DNA from: Lotus japonicus
Taxonomy: Eukaryota; Streptophyta; Magnoliopsida; Fabales; Fabaceae
Length of the DNA: 64,000 bases
Direction: 5' to 3'
NCBI RefSeq assembly: GCF_012489685.1
Contig: NC_080043.1
Coordinates: 46,391,127 to 46,455,126 of the forward strand
Position numbers and translations under genes: made by a program. Each line of letters begins with the position of its first letter. Positions within the stretch are counted from its first letter, which is position 1. Of the stretch, positions 45,543-57,337 are shown one piece after another. The notes under the pieces are model-generated. The model was not told where the DNA came from. It did no database searches and saw nothing but the letters and a program-made list of their open reading frames with translations.

Positions 45543-48500
45543 TGTAACACCCCGATTTCGGTGGCGTCACTTTAGTAACCAAAATAAACTTAATGCGGAA
45601 AAACGTAAATATTTTTTTTTTTGATAATAACTAAGACAAGACTGAAATAGATAAAACCCAAATGCGAAAGGTAACAGATCTAATATACAATATATATATA
45701 ACATCCCCCGCTGTAAGTAGCGACCTCGTCACGAGTAACCTCCAGTGACGGAAAGTAGAAAAGTGTAACGCCCGTAGGCAAAATGTACAATCCCAAAAAG
45801 GATAGGTCAAGTGTCAGCAACACAAGCCCTCAAAATAAGACTAAGTCAGAGCTATGACACTAACACCCAACCTTAGTAGACTCTAAACACCCATCCCTAA
45901 ACTTCCATCGTCGAAGGCTCAGTAGTAGTCATTTCGCTCCGGGTCTTCCCCGTACGGCGAAGCATCACGAAACAGTCCGTCAACGACATCTGACAAAAAG
46001 GGCATACATAGCCCCCCAAACACAAGTAGCACGTGCAAGGGTCAACTTACGGAATACAGTATGGATAATACAAGACATCAGGTAAAGTATAAGGGGTATA
46101 TATATGTGTATATATACATGTAAGTTCTGCATTGTCTACCCTAAGGTTTTAACATAGCATGTTATCAAATCTCTAGTTCAATTCAATCATCAAAGCACAT
46201 AACGATATTTATCAACATCTACTCATCAAAACACATAATGATGTTTATCAACATCAACTCCTCTAAACACATAACGATGTTTATCAACATCAACTCATCC
46301 AAAACCCAACGAATATAATTAGAGTGCATGATATATTATGCAACGTCACTCTCGACGATTCCGGAAGAAGTAGGCTGGGCACGATCGAGTCGGTCCTAAC
46401 ACTGGCATTGTGTCGACCATAACCCTCGATTGTCACTTACAACCTTGACATAGCCAGATCAGTCCTAACCTGCGGGTCGACTTTTCCCTCCGCTATGCCC
46501 GACAATCAACAGGTCGATCCTAACTTCACGGTCGATCATATCCCCCGTCGATGTCCGAATTACCCGAAGGCATAAACGGTACCCGAAGGCATAAACTGTA
46601 CCCGAAGGCATATACTGTACCCGAAGGTATAAACTGTACCCGAAGGCATAAACTGTACCCGAAGGCATAAACTGTACCCGAAGGCATAAACTGTACCCGA
46701 AGGCATAAACTTATCTCATGATGATCTCCAAATCATCCGACTCATCTCCATCCGATGGTCAAAACTGCTCAACGAGCAAGAGTATCAACATACTCGGAAA
46801 CTATCAATTTCCCGGACTTATCCCCCGGATAGCCCTACAACACAGCTGCTACAATAGCACAGAGCATCAACATACTCACTACTTCTCAACTTCCTCAACA
46901 CTTGGATCCGACGACACTTCTCGTTTTCCAAAACTAAGATCTTCATCCCAAGCTTCCTTTCGAGTTTATTATCATTATTTGAAGATTTAGAGGTTGTTTA
47001 ATGTCTTATGAGTTTTCTTTACAAAATAATATCCTTTTAATCTTATCGCGAATCTTATAAGTTCCCGGGATCTCCAAATCCCAAATGACTCTAGAGAATG
47101 TCTCGATCCATGAAAAACCATAACAAGGCCCGAATCTCATTCGTCCTATCAAAACTTTCTCAAAACTCTCAAAATAAAATCGGCATGACCTGCCCGCTAT
47201 TCTCACTACTCAGAATCACAGATATGAGTACAAGACATAGTTTAAATCATCACCGTCATCAAACATGTCATATAACAATACATCTTAGAATAAACACGTA
47301 GCACTTAGCATATAAATCATGCACCACACATCCTAGATTACCCACATAGCACATAGCATGTAAGTCAATCTCAAAAACATAGTAGTAGATGCATCATCTA
47401 CATTGTCAGCCGAAGCCTCAGAAAATATTTTCCCAATCATACACAAACAAGTGCATAAACACTAAATCAAGTCGAATGCGTCGACACCTAAAGCATTAGC
47501 TAGTAAGGTAAGTTGCCCTTACCTTTAGTTATTCCAGCGTTCTCCTCAAACGTTCCTTCACAATGAGCTCCTTGATCTTCTGGAAATTCTTCAAAAGAAC
47601 CTTTAGAGTAAAACCACAGAATTCCATCAAAGACTATCAGAAACTCAGTAATCAATACTCACTAAGGTTACACGAAGTAGTATATACTCCGAGGTACGAT
47701 AATCTAGCGCGAATGGACAAGTTTTCGAAAAAGGAATTTTCCCCCTCCCCCCCTTAGGGTGCTCGGCCACTATTGGTAATTGTGGGGTTCAATTTTTCTT
47801 CGATCAAACTTGGTTCCTATGCTTTCATTAGCCGTAACTAAGGGTATTCTGAACTCGAAAAAATTATCGGATCAAAAACTGTCGCAGGGGTATTTTGGTC
47901 ATGATTTTTAACTTAGAATTTCAAAACTGAAATCCCAAAAAGCAAATTTGACAGGGATGTTACTAACGACGTTTATGACAACTAATCCTACTAGCACTAA
48001 GCTAAGGCGATAGTTTTCAGCCTAAAGGTTGAAGCTTTACTCCAAAAATGGGTATTTAAGGCTAAAATTGATTCCGGCGGAAATCCGGCGACATTACGGA
48101 AAATCTAATCCGGCAGAAGTGATCTTGGGAATGTAGGGAAGATGTTTAGAATCAAAAATGAAATATTCAGGATAGTTTTGCAAAAACCTCAAAACTATCA
48201 GCTCAGAAAAGTCTATAGAAAAGCTATGGAAAAAGCGATCAGAGGTAAGGATTAGCGACTATACCTCGAAACCTTGAAGTAGCAACTGATTGATCGACGA
48301 TCAAGCAAGGATTGAACAAAATCTCTTCTCCTTCCTCTCCTCTTGTGGCCGCGGGTTTGGGTGAGAAAATGGGTAAGATTTTTGTGTTTTTCTTCCTTTC
48401 TTGGCTATATATAGAGGTTGGCAAAACGCGGTAAAATGAAAGTTTCGCGAATCTGATTTTTCCGGCTTCATTCTCCGTGAATTCTAAGATAGGTTTTTGC

Positions 48501-49119
48501 GAAAGAATTCCAAAACTAAAATGAGGTCTCCTTGTATTTTTGGCAACTAATGCATAGTCGGTATAAAACTATTTTACCCGATAAGTTGCTTTTTGCATCG
48601 GATGTCGGAATAGAAAACTTCCTTCTGAAGAAAGATTGAAATCATCAAGAGAAACGGGTGTACGCGTGTGGAATCTTCATTTGATGCTCTGAATAGAAAA
48701 AGTCTTCATTGTCGGGTGATTCTAGGGTTTTGAAATACCAGGGTTTCGGTTTCGGCAAACTTCCGATGATTGGAATCGGACGTTCGTAGATCCTAGAGTT
48801 TCGCCTCGAAACGATTGTGATATATGGAAAAAGAGAAGTTCTAACATTTCTCTGAAGATTTTTGGAATTAACTTCCATCGTGCCTAAAAGTGAAAACTAG
48901 CTATATAGTAGGGTTTCTGACCTAGATTTAAGCGTATAACGATCGTGCTATAACTTTTATCGACTTCGGTAAAATCCTTAGACTTTTCCTGAACTTTCTC
49001 CTTCATAAATTCATTTCATTTGGTAAACTCTAGTTCAGGTTTCCTTTCACGAAACATCAAGCCTAATCGTAAATGGAAATCTCTTCCACTTATTCTAGCT
49101 TAAAAACTTGGGTCTTACA
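45543..49119 (-). repeat. 5' LTR of element B (3577 bp)
   Basis: TGTAACACCCCG to TTGGGTCTTACA, then TCTTC (49120-49124) and SIRE gag. Contains the arrays at about 46195-46296 and 46562-46711 and a TATA box at 48405-48414. Confidence 0.93.
46562..46711 (-). repeat. 19-bp tandem array, B-type, 8 copies
   Basis: Eight copies of the same unit as at 31877-32066, which has ten. The difference accounts for almost all of the length difference between the two LTRs of element B. Confidence 0.9.
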
Positions 49120-50264
49120 TCTTCTAAGTGCTATTTCTTATGAAGAGTACCCGAAGATCACAGATCGTGAGTTTGCAAAAGGCATTTTTGAATCTCTGAA
49201 GATGTCTCATGAAGGAAACAAGAAAGTCAAAGAATCAAAGGCATTGTCTTTGATCCAAAAGTATGAATCCTTCATCATGGAGCCAAATGAGTCCATTGAA
49301 GAAATGTTCTCCAGATTTCAGTTGCTTGTAGCTGGCATACAACCTCTCAACAAGAGCTACACAACAAAAGATCATGTCATAAGGGTCATCAGGTGTCTTC
49401 CTGAAGCTGGATGCCTTGTGACTTCATAGAGCTCCGAGAGTTGAGCGTATGAGTTTAGAAGAACTCAAAAGCATACTGAAGTGCCATGAGCTAAAGCGCT
49501 CTAAGATGCAAGATCTGAGGAAAAAGTATATAGCCTTGAAATCCAAATCTGAGAAGGCTAAAGCTGAAAAGTCAAAAGCTCTCCAAGCTGAAGCAGAAGA
49601 ATCTGAAGAAGCATCAGAAGATTCTGATGAAGATGAGCTGACTCTGATATCCAAGAGACTCAACCGCATCTGGAAGCACAGGCAGAGCAAGTATAAAGGC
49701 TCTAGAAAGGCAAAAGGAAAGTACGAGTCCTCAGGCCAGAAGAAGTCATCAATCAAGGAAGTCACATGTTTTGAGTGCAAAGAATCAGGGCACTACAAAA
49801 GTGATTGTCCAAGTTTGAAGAAGGACAAGAAGCCAAAGAAGCACTTCAAGACTAAGAAGAGTCTGATGGTGACCTTTAATGAATCAGAGTCAGAGGATGT
49901 TGACTCTGATGGTGAAGTCCAAGGACTTATGGCTATTGTCAAAGACAAAGAAGCAGAGTCAAAGGAAGCTGTTGACTCTGACTCAGAATCAGAAGGAGAT
50001 CCTAACTCAGACGATGAAAATGAGATATCCTTGATAGCTCCACTGAAACACCAATCATGGTATTTGGAGAGTGGATGCTCGCGTCACATGACGGGAGAAA
50101 GGCGTATGTTCCAAGAGCTAAAACTTAAGTCTGGAGGCGAAGTTGGCTTTGGAGGAAATGAAAAGGGTAAAATTGTTGGTACTGGTACTATTTGTGTAGA
50201 TAGTAGTCCATGCATTGATAATGTGTTATTGGTAGACGGCTTAACTCATAAGTCAATTAGCTGA
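49120..50264 (+). pseudogene. gag-pro: SIRE gag second part and protease
   Basis: Continues the gag frame after element B (SAISYEEYPKITDREFAK, GIFESLKMSHEGNKKV, IQKYESFIMEPNESIEEMF). The frame breaks at about 49405-49447, then resumes with MSLEELKSILKCHELKR, a lysine/glutamate-rich segment and one CCHC knuckle (CFECKESGHYKSDC, about 49767-49808). The protease start reads WYLESGCSRHMTG; copia proteases normally have D-S-G at this point, so the catalytic aspartate is a glutamate. The frame ends at a TGA at 50262-50264 after a small deletion, and the next frame carries on with QLADKGYDVIF. Confidence 0.9.
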
Positions 50265-50265
50265 C

Positions 50266-53097
50266 AAGGGTTATGATGTTATATTCAATCAAAAGTCCTG
50301 CCGGGCTGTAAGTCAGATCGATGGCTCTGTTCTGTTTAACAGCAAGAGGAAGAACAACATTTATAAGATCAGATTATCTGAGTTGGAGGCTCAGAATGTG
50401 AAGTGTCTTCTTTCTGTTAATGAAGAGCAGTGGGTATGGCATAGACGGTTAGGGCATGCCAGTCTGAGAAAGATTTCTCAGCTGAGCAAGCTAAATCTTG
50501 TCAGGGGCTTACCCAATCTGAAGTTCGCTTCAGACGCTCTTTGTGAAGCATGTCAGAAAGGCAAATTCACTAAAGTCCCTTTCAAGGCAAAAAATGTTGT
50601 CTCAACCTCAAGGCCGTTGGAACTTCTGCATATCGACCTTTTTGGACCAATGAAAACTGAGTCTATAGGTGGCAAGAGATATGGGATGGTCATCGTTGAC
50701 GACTTTAGCCGCTGGACATGGGTAAAGTTTCTAACCCGCAAGGATGAGTCTCATGCTGTGTTCTCTACCTTCATAGCCCAAGTGCAAAACGAGAAGGCTT
50801 GTAGGATTGTGCGTGTAAGAAGTGACCATGGTGGAGAGTTTGAGAATGACAAGTTTGAGAGTCTGTTTGATTCCTATGGAATTGCACATGATTTCTCTTG
50901 TCCCAGAACTCCTCAACAAAATGGTGTTGTTGAGAGGAAGAACAGAACTCTTCAGGAGATGGCTAGAACCATGCTCCAAGAAACTGGCATGGCTAAGCAC
51001 TTTTGGGCAGAGGCAGTAAATACAGCATGTTACATTCAGAACAGAATCTCTGTGAGACCAATTCTGAATAAGACTCCCTATGAATTGTGGAAGAACATAA
51101 AACCCAACATTTCTTATTTTCATCCTTTTGGTTGTGTTTGTTATGTTCTTAATACTAAGCATAGTTGCATAAATTTGATCCTAAGTCTTCTAAATGTCTA
51201 TTACTTGGTTATTCTGAAAGATCTAAAGGTTTTAGATTTTATAATACTGATGCTAAGACTATTGAAGAGTCTATTCATGTTAGATTTGACGATAAGCTTG
51301 ACTGTGACCAGTCAAAGCTAGTTGAGAAGTTTGCAGATATGAGCATAAATGTTTCTTACAAAGGCAAAGCTCCAGAGGAAGCTGAGCCAGAGGAAGATGA
51401 ACCAGAAGAAGAAGCTAGTCCCTCTGATTCACAAACTCTGAAGAAGAGCAGAATCACTGCAGCTCATCCTAAGGAATTGATTCTGGGCAACAAAGACGAA
51501 CCAGTCAGAACCAGATCAGCCTTCAGACCCTCTGAAGAGACCTTGCTTAGTCTGAAAGGATTGGTGTCCTTAATTGAACCCAAGTCCATAGATGAAGCTC
51601 TTCAGGACAAGGATTGGATTCTGGCCATGGAAGAAGAATTGAATCAATTCTCCAAGAATGATGTTTGGAGCTTAGTGAAGAAGCCTGAGAGTGTCCATGT
51701 AATTGGAACAAAATGGGTGTTCAGAAACAAGTTGAATGAGAAAGAAGATGTAGTCAGAAACAAGGCGAGGCTAGTTGCTCAAGGCTACAGCCAGCAGGAA
51801 GGAATAGACAACACTGAAACATTTGCTCCAGTAGCAAGACTAGAAGCAATCAGACTGTTGATCTCTTTCTCAGTAAATCACAACATAGTTCTTCATCAGA
51901 TGGATGTGAAGAGTGCCTTCCTAAATGGTTATATTTCAGAGGAAGTCTATGTTCATCAACCCCCAGGTTTTGAAGATGAAAAGAAACCAGACCATGTGTT
52001 CAAATTGAAGAAATCACTCTATGGTCTGAAGCAAGCTCCCAGAGCATGGTATGAGAGACTCAGCTCATTCCTCCTGGAGAATAAGTTTGTAAGGGGTAAA
52101 GTAGATACAACTCTCTTTTGCAAAACTTACAAAGATGATATCTTAATTGTGCAAATCTATGTTGATGATATTATATTTGGTTCTGCTAATCAATCTCTAT
52201 GCAAAGAATTTTCTAAGATGATGCTGGCTGAATTTGAGATGAGTATGATGGGAGAACTCAAGTACTTTCTGGGAATTCAAGTAGATCAAACACCAGAAGG
52301 AACATATATCCATCAGAGCAAGTACACTAAAGAACTTCTGAAGAAGTTCAATATGCTGGATTCTACAGTGGCTAAGACTCCAATGCATCCTACATGCATT
52401 ATGGAGAAAGAAGATGCAAGTGGTAAAGTTTGTCAGAAGCTTTATCGTGGTATGATAGGTTCACTTCTATACTTAACTGCATCTAGGCCAGATATATTAT
52501 TTAGTGTTCATTTATGTGCTCGTTTCCAATCAGATCCAAGGGAAACCCACTTAACTGTTGTTAAGAGGATCCTAAGGTATCTGAAAGGCACCACTAACCT
52601 TGGCTTGATGTATAAGAAAACATCAGAGTATAAGCTTTTAGGTTATTGTGATGCTGATTATGCTGGAGATAGAACAGAGAGAAAAAGTACTTCTGGAAAT
52701 TGTCAATTTCTGGGAAGCAATTTAGTCTCATGGGCAAGCAAGAGGCAATCAACCATTGCACTATCCACTGCAGAGGCAGAATATATCTCAGCAGCAATTT
52801 GCAGCACCCAGATGCTCTGGATGAAACATCAGCTGGAGGATTATCAAATCCTTGAGAGCAATATCCCAATCTATTGTGATAACACTGCTGCAATATCTTT
52901 GAGTAAGAATCCTATCTTACATTCAAGGGCAAAGCACATTGAGGTAAAGTATCACTTTATTAGAGATTATGTACGTACTTCTTCTGAAGTTTGTTGATAC
53001 TGACCATCAATGGGCAGATATCTTTACAAAGCCCTTAGCAGAGGATAGATTTAATTTTATTCTGAAAAATCTGAATATGGACTTTTGTCCAGAGTGA
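50266..53097 (+). pseudogene. pol: SIRE pol: integrase, reverse transcriptase, RNase H
   Basis: GAG pre-integrase/zinc region (WHRRLGHAS, CEACQKGK), integrase core with D in LLHIDLFGP, D in VRSDHGGEF and E in NGVVERKNRT, and the linker FGCVCYVLN. A one-base frameshift falls near 51155-51162. RT starts [20 protein letters not shown] and has [32 protein letters not shown] and the catalytic YVDDIIFG. RNase H has [29 protein letters not shown] and [16 protein letters not shown] second frame change near 52975-52990 precedes the usual C-terminus TDHQWADIFTKPL, ending DFCPE with TGA at 53095-53097. The integrase-before-RT order is diagnostic for Ty1/copia. Confidence 0.95.
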
Positions 53098-53540
53098 AGA
53101 TGGATCAGAACCTCTGACTATGATACTTCTTGATCAGAAGACGTCTAGTCCAGAAGGTAACTCCATCAGAGTGTAAGTACCCATTGGTGCTGACTCTGAA
53201 GCTGAGACAGTAACACGTGTGTCAGTATCTCTGATGCATAGTTCCCTGTGCCCGTGTGACAGTCTGTCATGATTTGTGTAGATGTGCTTCTCTCCTGCGT
53301 GTGATATGTGTATTTACTGTTACTATCATGTCTTTAATTTTTAACCGTTGATCTTAAAATGCTTTTTGAATCAACAACGGTTATTTGATAAAACCCACTA
53401 TACACACACGATCTCCTACACTTTCGGTTTTTACTCTCTCTCTTATATATTTTCAAAAACCGCTTACCCACGATCTATCTCTCGCTCTCTATTCATCTTC
53501 AGCCTTCATCCTCTACCCAAAACCTTCATCCGCTCCAACA
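53098..53540 (+). other. Spacer between SIRE pol and env-like gene
   Basis: No gene. The first 240 bases are unremarkable. From about 53400 the sequence is CT-rich with CTTATATATTTTC at 53442-53454 and repeated CTCTCT, ending CTCCAACAATGG. This looks like a plant core promoter plus pyrimidine-rich leader, which might allow separate expression of the env-like gene; this is inference only. Confidence 0.45.
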
Positions 53541-56427
53541 ATGGTGAGACAAACCAGAAATGAAGCCGCAGATGCAACCCAGTTCCCTCATATGGTAGTG
53601 GGTCAAGCTACAGGTCAAATGGGTCCTGAAGCTCCTGATCAAGGTCAAGCTCAAGAGCAAGTTATTCCGATTGCAGAACGGGGCTGTGCCGTTCATTGTG
53701 TGTATGCTCCTGAGGAACTTCAAGTATTGGCAGAATGGAGATTCGACCTCGACAATCTTGATACAAATTGGTATGATCTTCGTCCTGAAGTCCGTGTTCA
53801 AGGCTGGGAAAATTACTTCAACAGGCTTCGAGGACCGGTGTACGACAAGTTGATCAAGGAATTCTGGAAATACGCTGACTGCGATGACACTCAGGTGGTA
53901 TCCTATATTCTTGGAAGGAGGATCATAATTACAGAGAAGTCATTTGTGAACCTACTGGGTGCAGAGACTGCTCATGGGTATCGATTTCAACTTACTGAAT
54001 CGAAGCTGAAACCCAAGACGAAGGATGAGACCAACAAGGCCCTGTACACCACATACAAACCGGGCAAGACTGATTACAAGGTGCTGGACCTTCATCCCAA
54101 GCTCAGAATCTGGCACATGATTCTGCTCAACTGTATCAACCAGAGACCAAAGGGCAGTTCCCCAGATTACATCAATTTCAGCCAAAAGGCTATGCTGTTC
54201 TTCATCCAAGCCAAGCAGAAGATCTGTCTTCCCTACTTCCTGTTCTCTTACTTGAAGGAGTGTATCAGAAAGTCCAGAACTACTGCCTCCATCAAGTCAG
54301 CAATCAAGTATATCCCTTTTGGGAGATTGCTCTCAGATCTCTTCATTGAGAGCAACCTGGTGCAAGATCTGGTCAGTGCTGGATGTGTAGAGGATCTGAC
54401 CACCATTGTCAGTGATGTCTTCACTGCAAATTCTCTGAAGAAGATGGGTTTGGTCCAGAAGAAAATCGCCCCTGCTCATGAAGACACATCTTCTGAAATC
54501 AGACGGAGAAGGGTGCCTCTGAATGACTGCCCTCTGTGGACACAGGCAGACAATCCTGAAGCTATTAGGTGCTATGTTGAAGACCTAAGGGCTCAAGGCT
54601 TTGAAATTGATCTCGATGAATTCTTCAGAAGACTGCCGCCAGCTCCAGAGTTTCCCTCTCCTACCAAGAAGAAAGTTCAGAGGAAGATGGTCTTAGAAGA
54701 ATCCTCTGAGGAATCAGATGGCTCTCAGAAGAAGAAGAAGAAGGCTGACCAGCCAAAGGGAAACATGATGAAACCATCAAGCCTGATGCTGGTGGTGATG
54801 GTAATGTTGGTCCTAATAAAGTTGGTCCTTCTCCTCCCAAGAAGAAGAAGAAACAAGTCAGACTCGTGGTGAGGCCTACAAGTGTGGAACCTGCTGCTCA
54901 AGTGATCAGAAGGATTGAGAATCCTGTCAGAGTGACTCGGTCTTCAATGCGTGCATCAAGTAAGTCTGCTATTGCTTCTGATTCTGATTTAGATACATTT
55001 GATGCACTCCCTATTTCTGCCCTGCTGAAACATTCCTCCAACCCACTCACTCCTATCCCAGAGTCTCAACCCGCCACACAAACTACTTCACCACCCAATT
55101 CACCAAGGTCTTCATTTTTCCAACCTTCTCCCAATGAAGCACCTCTCTGGAATATGCTTCAGAACCAACCCACCGGACCCTCTGATCCAACCTCACCTAT
55201 TACCATTCAGTATGACCCATTAACCTCTGAACCCATCATCCCTGAACAACCAGAACCCAACCAACCAGAACCTGAACCCAGAACTTCTGATCACTCTGTC
55301 CCCAGAGCATCAGAACGTCTGGTTGCCAGAACCACTGATACAGATTAATCAAGTGCCTATACACCTGTATCATTCCCCATAAATGTTGCTGACTCCTCCC
55401 CTTCCAACAACTCTGAATCCATTCGAAATTCCTGGAGGTCAGAAAAGAAAAGGTGTCTAGCCTAGAAGAGTATTACCTCACATGTCCAAGCCCTAGGAGA
55501 TATCCTGGACCTAGACCTGAACGTCTAGTTGACCCAGATGAACCTATCTTGGCCAATCCCTTACATGAGGTAGACCCTTTAGCTCAACAAGCTCAACCTG
55601 ACCCTATCCAACAAGAGCTAGTTCAACCAGACCCAGAACAATCTGTGTCTAACCACTCTTCGGTTAGATCACCCAATCCTCTGGTTGAAACTTCTGAACC
55701 ACACCTTGGAGCCTCTGAACCTCATGTCCAAACCTGTGACATTGGCTCTCCCCAAGGTGTCTCTGAAGCTCATAGCAGCAATCACCCAACCTCTCCAGAA
55801 CAATACCTCTCCATAGTTCCCTACACTCACCTCAGACCCACCTCTCTCTCTGAGTGCATCAATGTGTTTAATCAAGAAGCTTCTTTGATGCTACGCAACG
55901 TGCAAGGTCACACTGACCTAAGTGAGAATCCTGACTCTGTTGCTGAGGAATGGGATACTCTGAGTACTTGGTTAGTTGCTCAGGTCCCTGCTATGATGAG
56001 TCATCTCATTGCTGAAAGGGATCAGAGGATAGCTTCTGCTAAGCAGAGGTTTGCCAGAAGAGTGGCTCTTCATGAACAAGAACAAAGACACAAGCTCCTT
56101 GCAGCTGCTGAAGAAGCCAGAAGAAAGCAAGAGGAAGCTGAAGAAGCTGCACGTCAAGCCGCAGCTCAAGCTGAACAAGCCAGATTAGAAGCTGAGAAAC
56201 TTGAAGCTGAAGCTGAAGCCCGTAGACTGGCACCAGTGGTCTTTACTCCTGCTGCTTCTGCTTCCATTCCAGCTCCTCAAGCTGCTCAGACTGTTCCTTC
56301 CAGTTCTACTCAGTCCAGCTCGTCCAGACTCGACCTCATGGAACAACGTCTTGATACTCATGAGTCTATGCTACAGGACATGAAGCAAATGATGATGGAA
56401 CTTCTGCGTCGCACTGATAAACCTTAG
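53541..56427 (+). pseudogene. SIRE envelope-like gene with frameshifts
   Basis: Third gene of SIRE-type elements; its role is unproven. It starts MVRQTRNEAADATQF. The N-terminal domain (about residues 50-350) has CAVHCVYAPEELQVLAEW, FDLDNLDTNWYDLRPEV, IKEFWKYADC and HMILLNCINQRPKGSS, and is conserved-looking and non-repetitive. A lysine-rich stretch follows (KKKVQRK, SQKKKKKADQPKG). The frame breaks near 54765-54775 and continues from about 54775 in another frame, which is rich in proline, serine and threonine (RVTRSSMRASSKS, PESQPATQTTSPPNSP). A TAA at 55346-55348 and another frame change near 55430-55450 follow. The last frame (SLEEYYLTCPSPRRYPGP onward) ends in a long alanine/glutamate coiled coil (about 56020-56220) and a short heptad-like tail (MEQRLDTHESMLQDMKQM). 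No genuine membrane segment remains once the frameshift is recognised. Confidence 0.85.
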
Positions 56428-56647
56428 CTTTAGGATCTCTCCGTTTTTCTTGCTTTACTTAGTTTTTTTTTAAACTCTGGTTATTTATTTTCCTTTAGCT
56501 TCTCTAGTTATTTTTTTTGCTTTGTTAGTTCTGTTTATCTTTGCATACATATCTATATTTATTTGTCACATTGTGTTTGCAAAACTTTTCTTTATTCATA
56601 ATCTGTTCATGTTTACATCATACATTCTTTATCTCCTTCCCTAAAGT
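56428..56647. other. T-rich spacer between env-like gene and antisense ORF
   Basis: Lies between the ends of two convergent reading frames. T-rich on the plus strand (TTTTTTTTT at 56464, TTATTTTTTTT at 56509). It could hold 3' end signals for both; no gene seen. Confidence 0.5.
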
Positions 56648-57094
56648 CTAGAATGGAGGATCTCTCCTCATTCTTCTGCACTCTTGGCGCTGCTCTGACT
56701 TCTCCCTCTCCAGACGATCCAATGAATACTGGATGTTGTTGAGATTGACGATCTGCTCATCCCTTTCCAGAATTTCTTCTGAAGTCTTGAGCTTCTTTTC
56801 TATGACTTCTTTCTCTTCTAGCAGCTTCAGTTCAAGCTGGCGGAGTTCTTGTACTTCCTCCATGAAGGCAAGGAATTCTTCTAAGTCATTCCTCAACTCT
56901 GGACGCAGGTCTTCTTCCAGCAGTTTTTTTGTTAGCTCTGCAATGGTCTTTGTACCCTCTGGATGCCTTATATTAAGGAACAAGTCCTCCTCAAAGGCCT
57001 TCTTTCTCAGCTCTTCTAGTGCTACCCTGTATGATGCCATTTTTTTTTCTTTTGCTGAAATTGCTCGAGTTGTGAAGCTTACCCCATTCTCCAT
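56648..57094 (-). CDS. Antisense ORF in SIRE 3' region, coiled-coil protein (130-148 aa)
   Basis: Open minus-strand frame of 148 codons without a lesion, unlike the damaged sense genes around it. Two starts are possible: MENGVSFTTRAISAKEKK at 57094 and MASYRVALEELRKKAFEEDL at 57040. A TATA box (TATATAAA, minus strand, 57098-57105) sits only 4 bp before the first ATG and about 60 bp before the second, so the second start (130 aa) fits a normal transcription start better. The protein is charged and strongly helical: LTKKLLEEDLRPELRNDLEE, then a coiled coil (ELRQLELKLLEEKEVIEKKL, then EILERDEQIVNLNN and LDRLEREKSEQRQE). I recognise no known domain. Extra antisense ORFs near the 3' LTR are known in some plant LTR elements, so it may belong to that class; function unknown. 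Confidence 0.6.
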   Translation of the reverse strand: MENGVSFTTRAISAKEKKMASYRVALEELRKKAFEEDLFLNIRHPEGTKTIAELTKKLLEEDLRPELRNDLEEFLAFMEEVQELRQLELKLLEEKEVIEKKLKTSEEILERDEQIVNLNNIQYSLDRLEREKSEQRQECRRMRRDPPF

Positions 57095-57097
57095 CGC

Positions 57098-57105
57098 TTT
57101 ATATA
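57098..57105 (-). promoter_or_regulatory. TATA box for the antisense ORF
   Basis: Minus strand AGCCTATATAAAGCG; the sequence upstream (AGAGAGAAAGTGAAG) is purine-rich. Placed to start transcription around 57065-57075, just ahead of the second ATG. Confidence 0.5.
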
Positions 57106-57136
57106 GGCTTCACTTTCTCTCTGAAAGTTAATGCTC

Positions 57137-57337
57137 CTACAGTTTCTCGAGGTTAAGTTCTTGGTAATTGACCTTTTTCTTTACTCCCTTGGCCGGTGGT
57201 AAACGTTCTTCTTGTGCATTAACTCTTCTCTTTAATTCGCCTAACTTTGATTCATGCATCGTTTTAATCTGCTTACAACTTAGACCTTCTCTAAGGGGGA
57301 GTACCTTGTACTTCAAGCTAAGTTTTTCACACCCCAA
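57137..57337 (-). CDS. Small antisense ORF, 66 aa, unknown
   Basis: MGCEKLSLKYKVLPLREGLS to VKKKVNYQELNLEKL, lysine/glutamate-rich with HESKLGELKRRVNAQEERLP as a possible short helix. It lies just upstream of, and in the same direction as, the 148-codon frame, separated by a stop and the TATA box. It could be an upstream exon, a separate peptide or chance. Low confidence. Confidence 0.3.
   Translation of the reverse strand: MGCEKLSLKYKVLPLREGLSCKQIKTMHESKLGELKRRVNAQEERLPPAKGVKKKVNYQELNLEKL

Larger units (their letters stand above)
30856..49119 (-). mobile_element. Element B: gag-only Ty3/gypsy element inside SIRE gag
   Basis: The 5-bp duplication TCTTC is at 30851-30855 and 49120-49124, and the SIRE gag frame continues across it. 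3' LTR 30856-34472, PPT 34473-34491, decayed pol remnant (34512-35241 and 43216-44175, split by element A), gag 44176-45367, PBS 45528-45539, 5' LTR 45543-49119. Minus orientation. Total length is about 18.3 kb, of which 8 kb is element A. Confidence 0.93.

Noticed and set aside
54770..54872. Hydrophobic stretch resembling a membrane anchor at the end of the first env-like frame
   Set aside because: It appears only after a frameshift. The alternative frame over the same bases reads a glycine/proline/lysine-rich segment that continues smoothly into the next open frame, so the hydrophobic run is an artefact.
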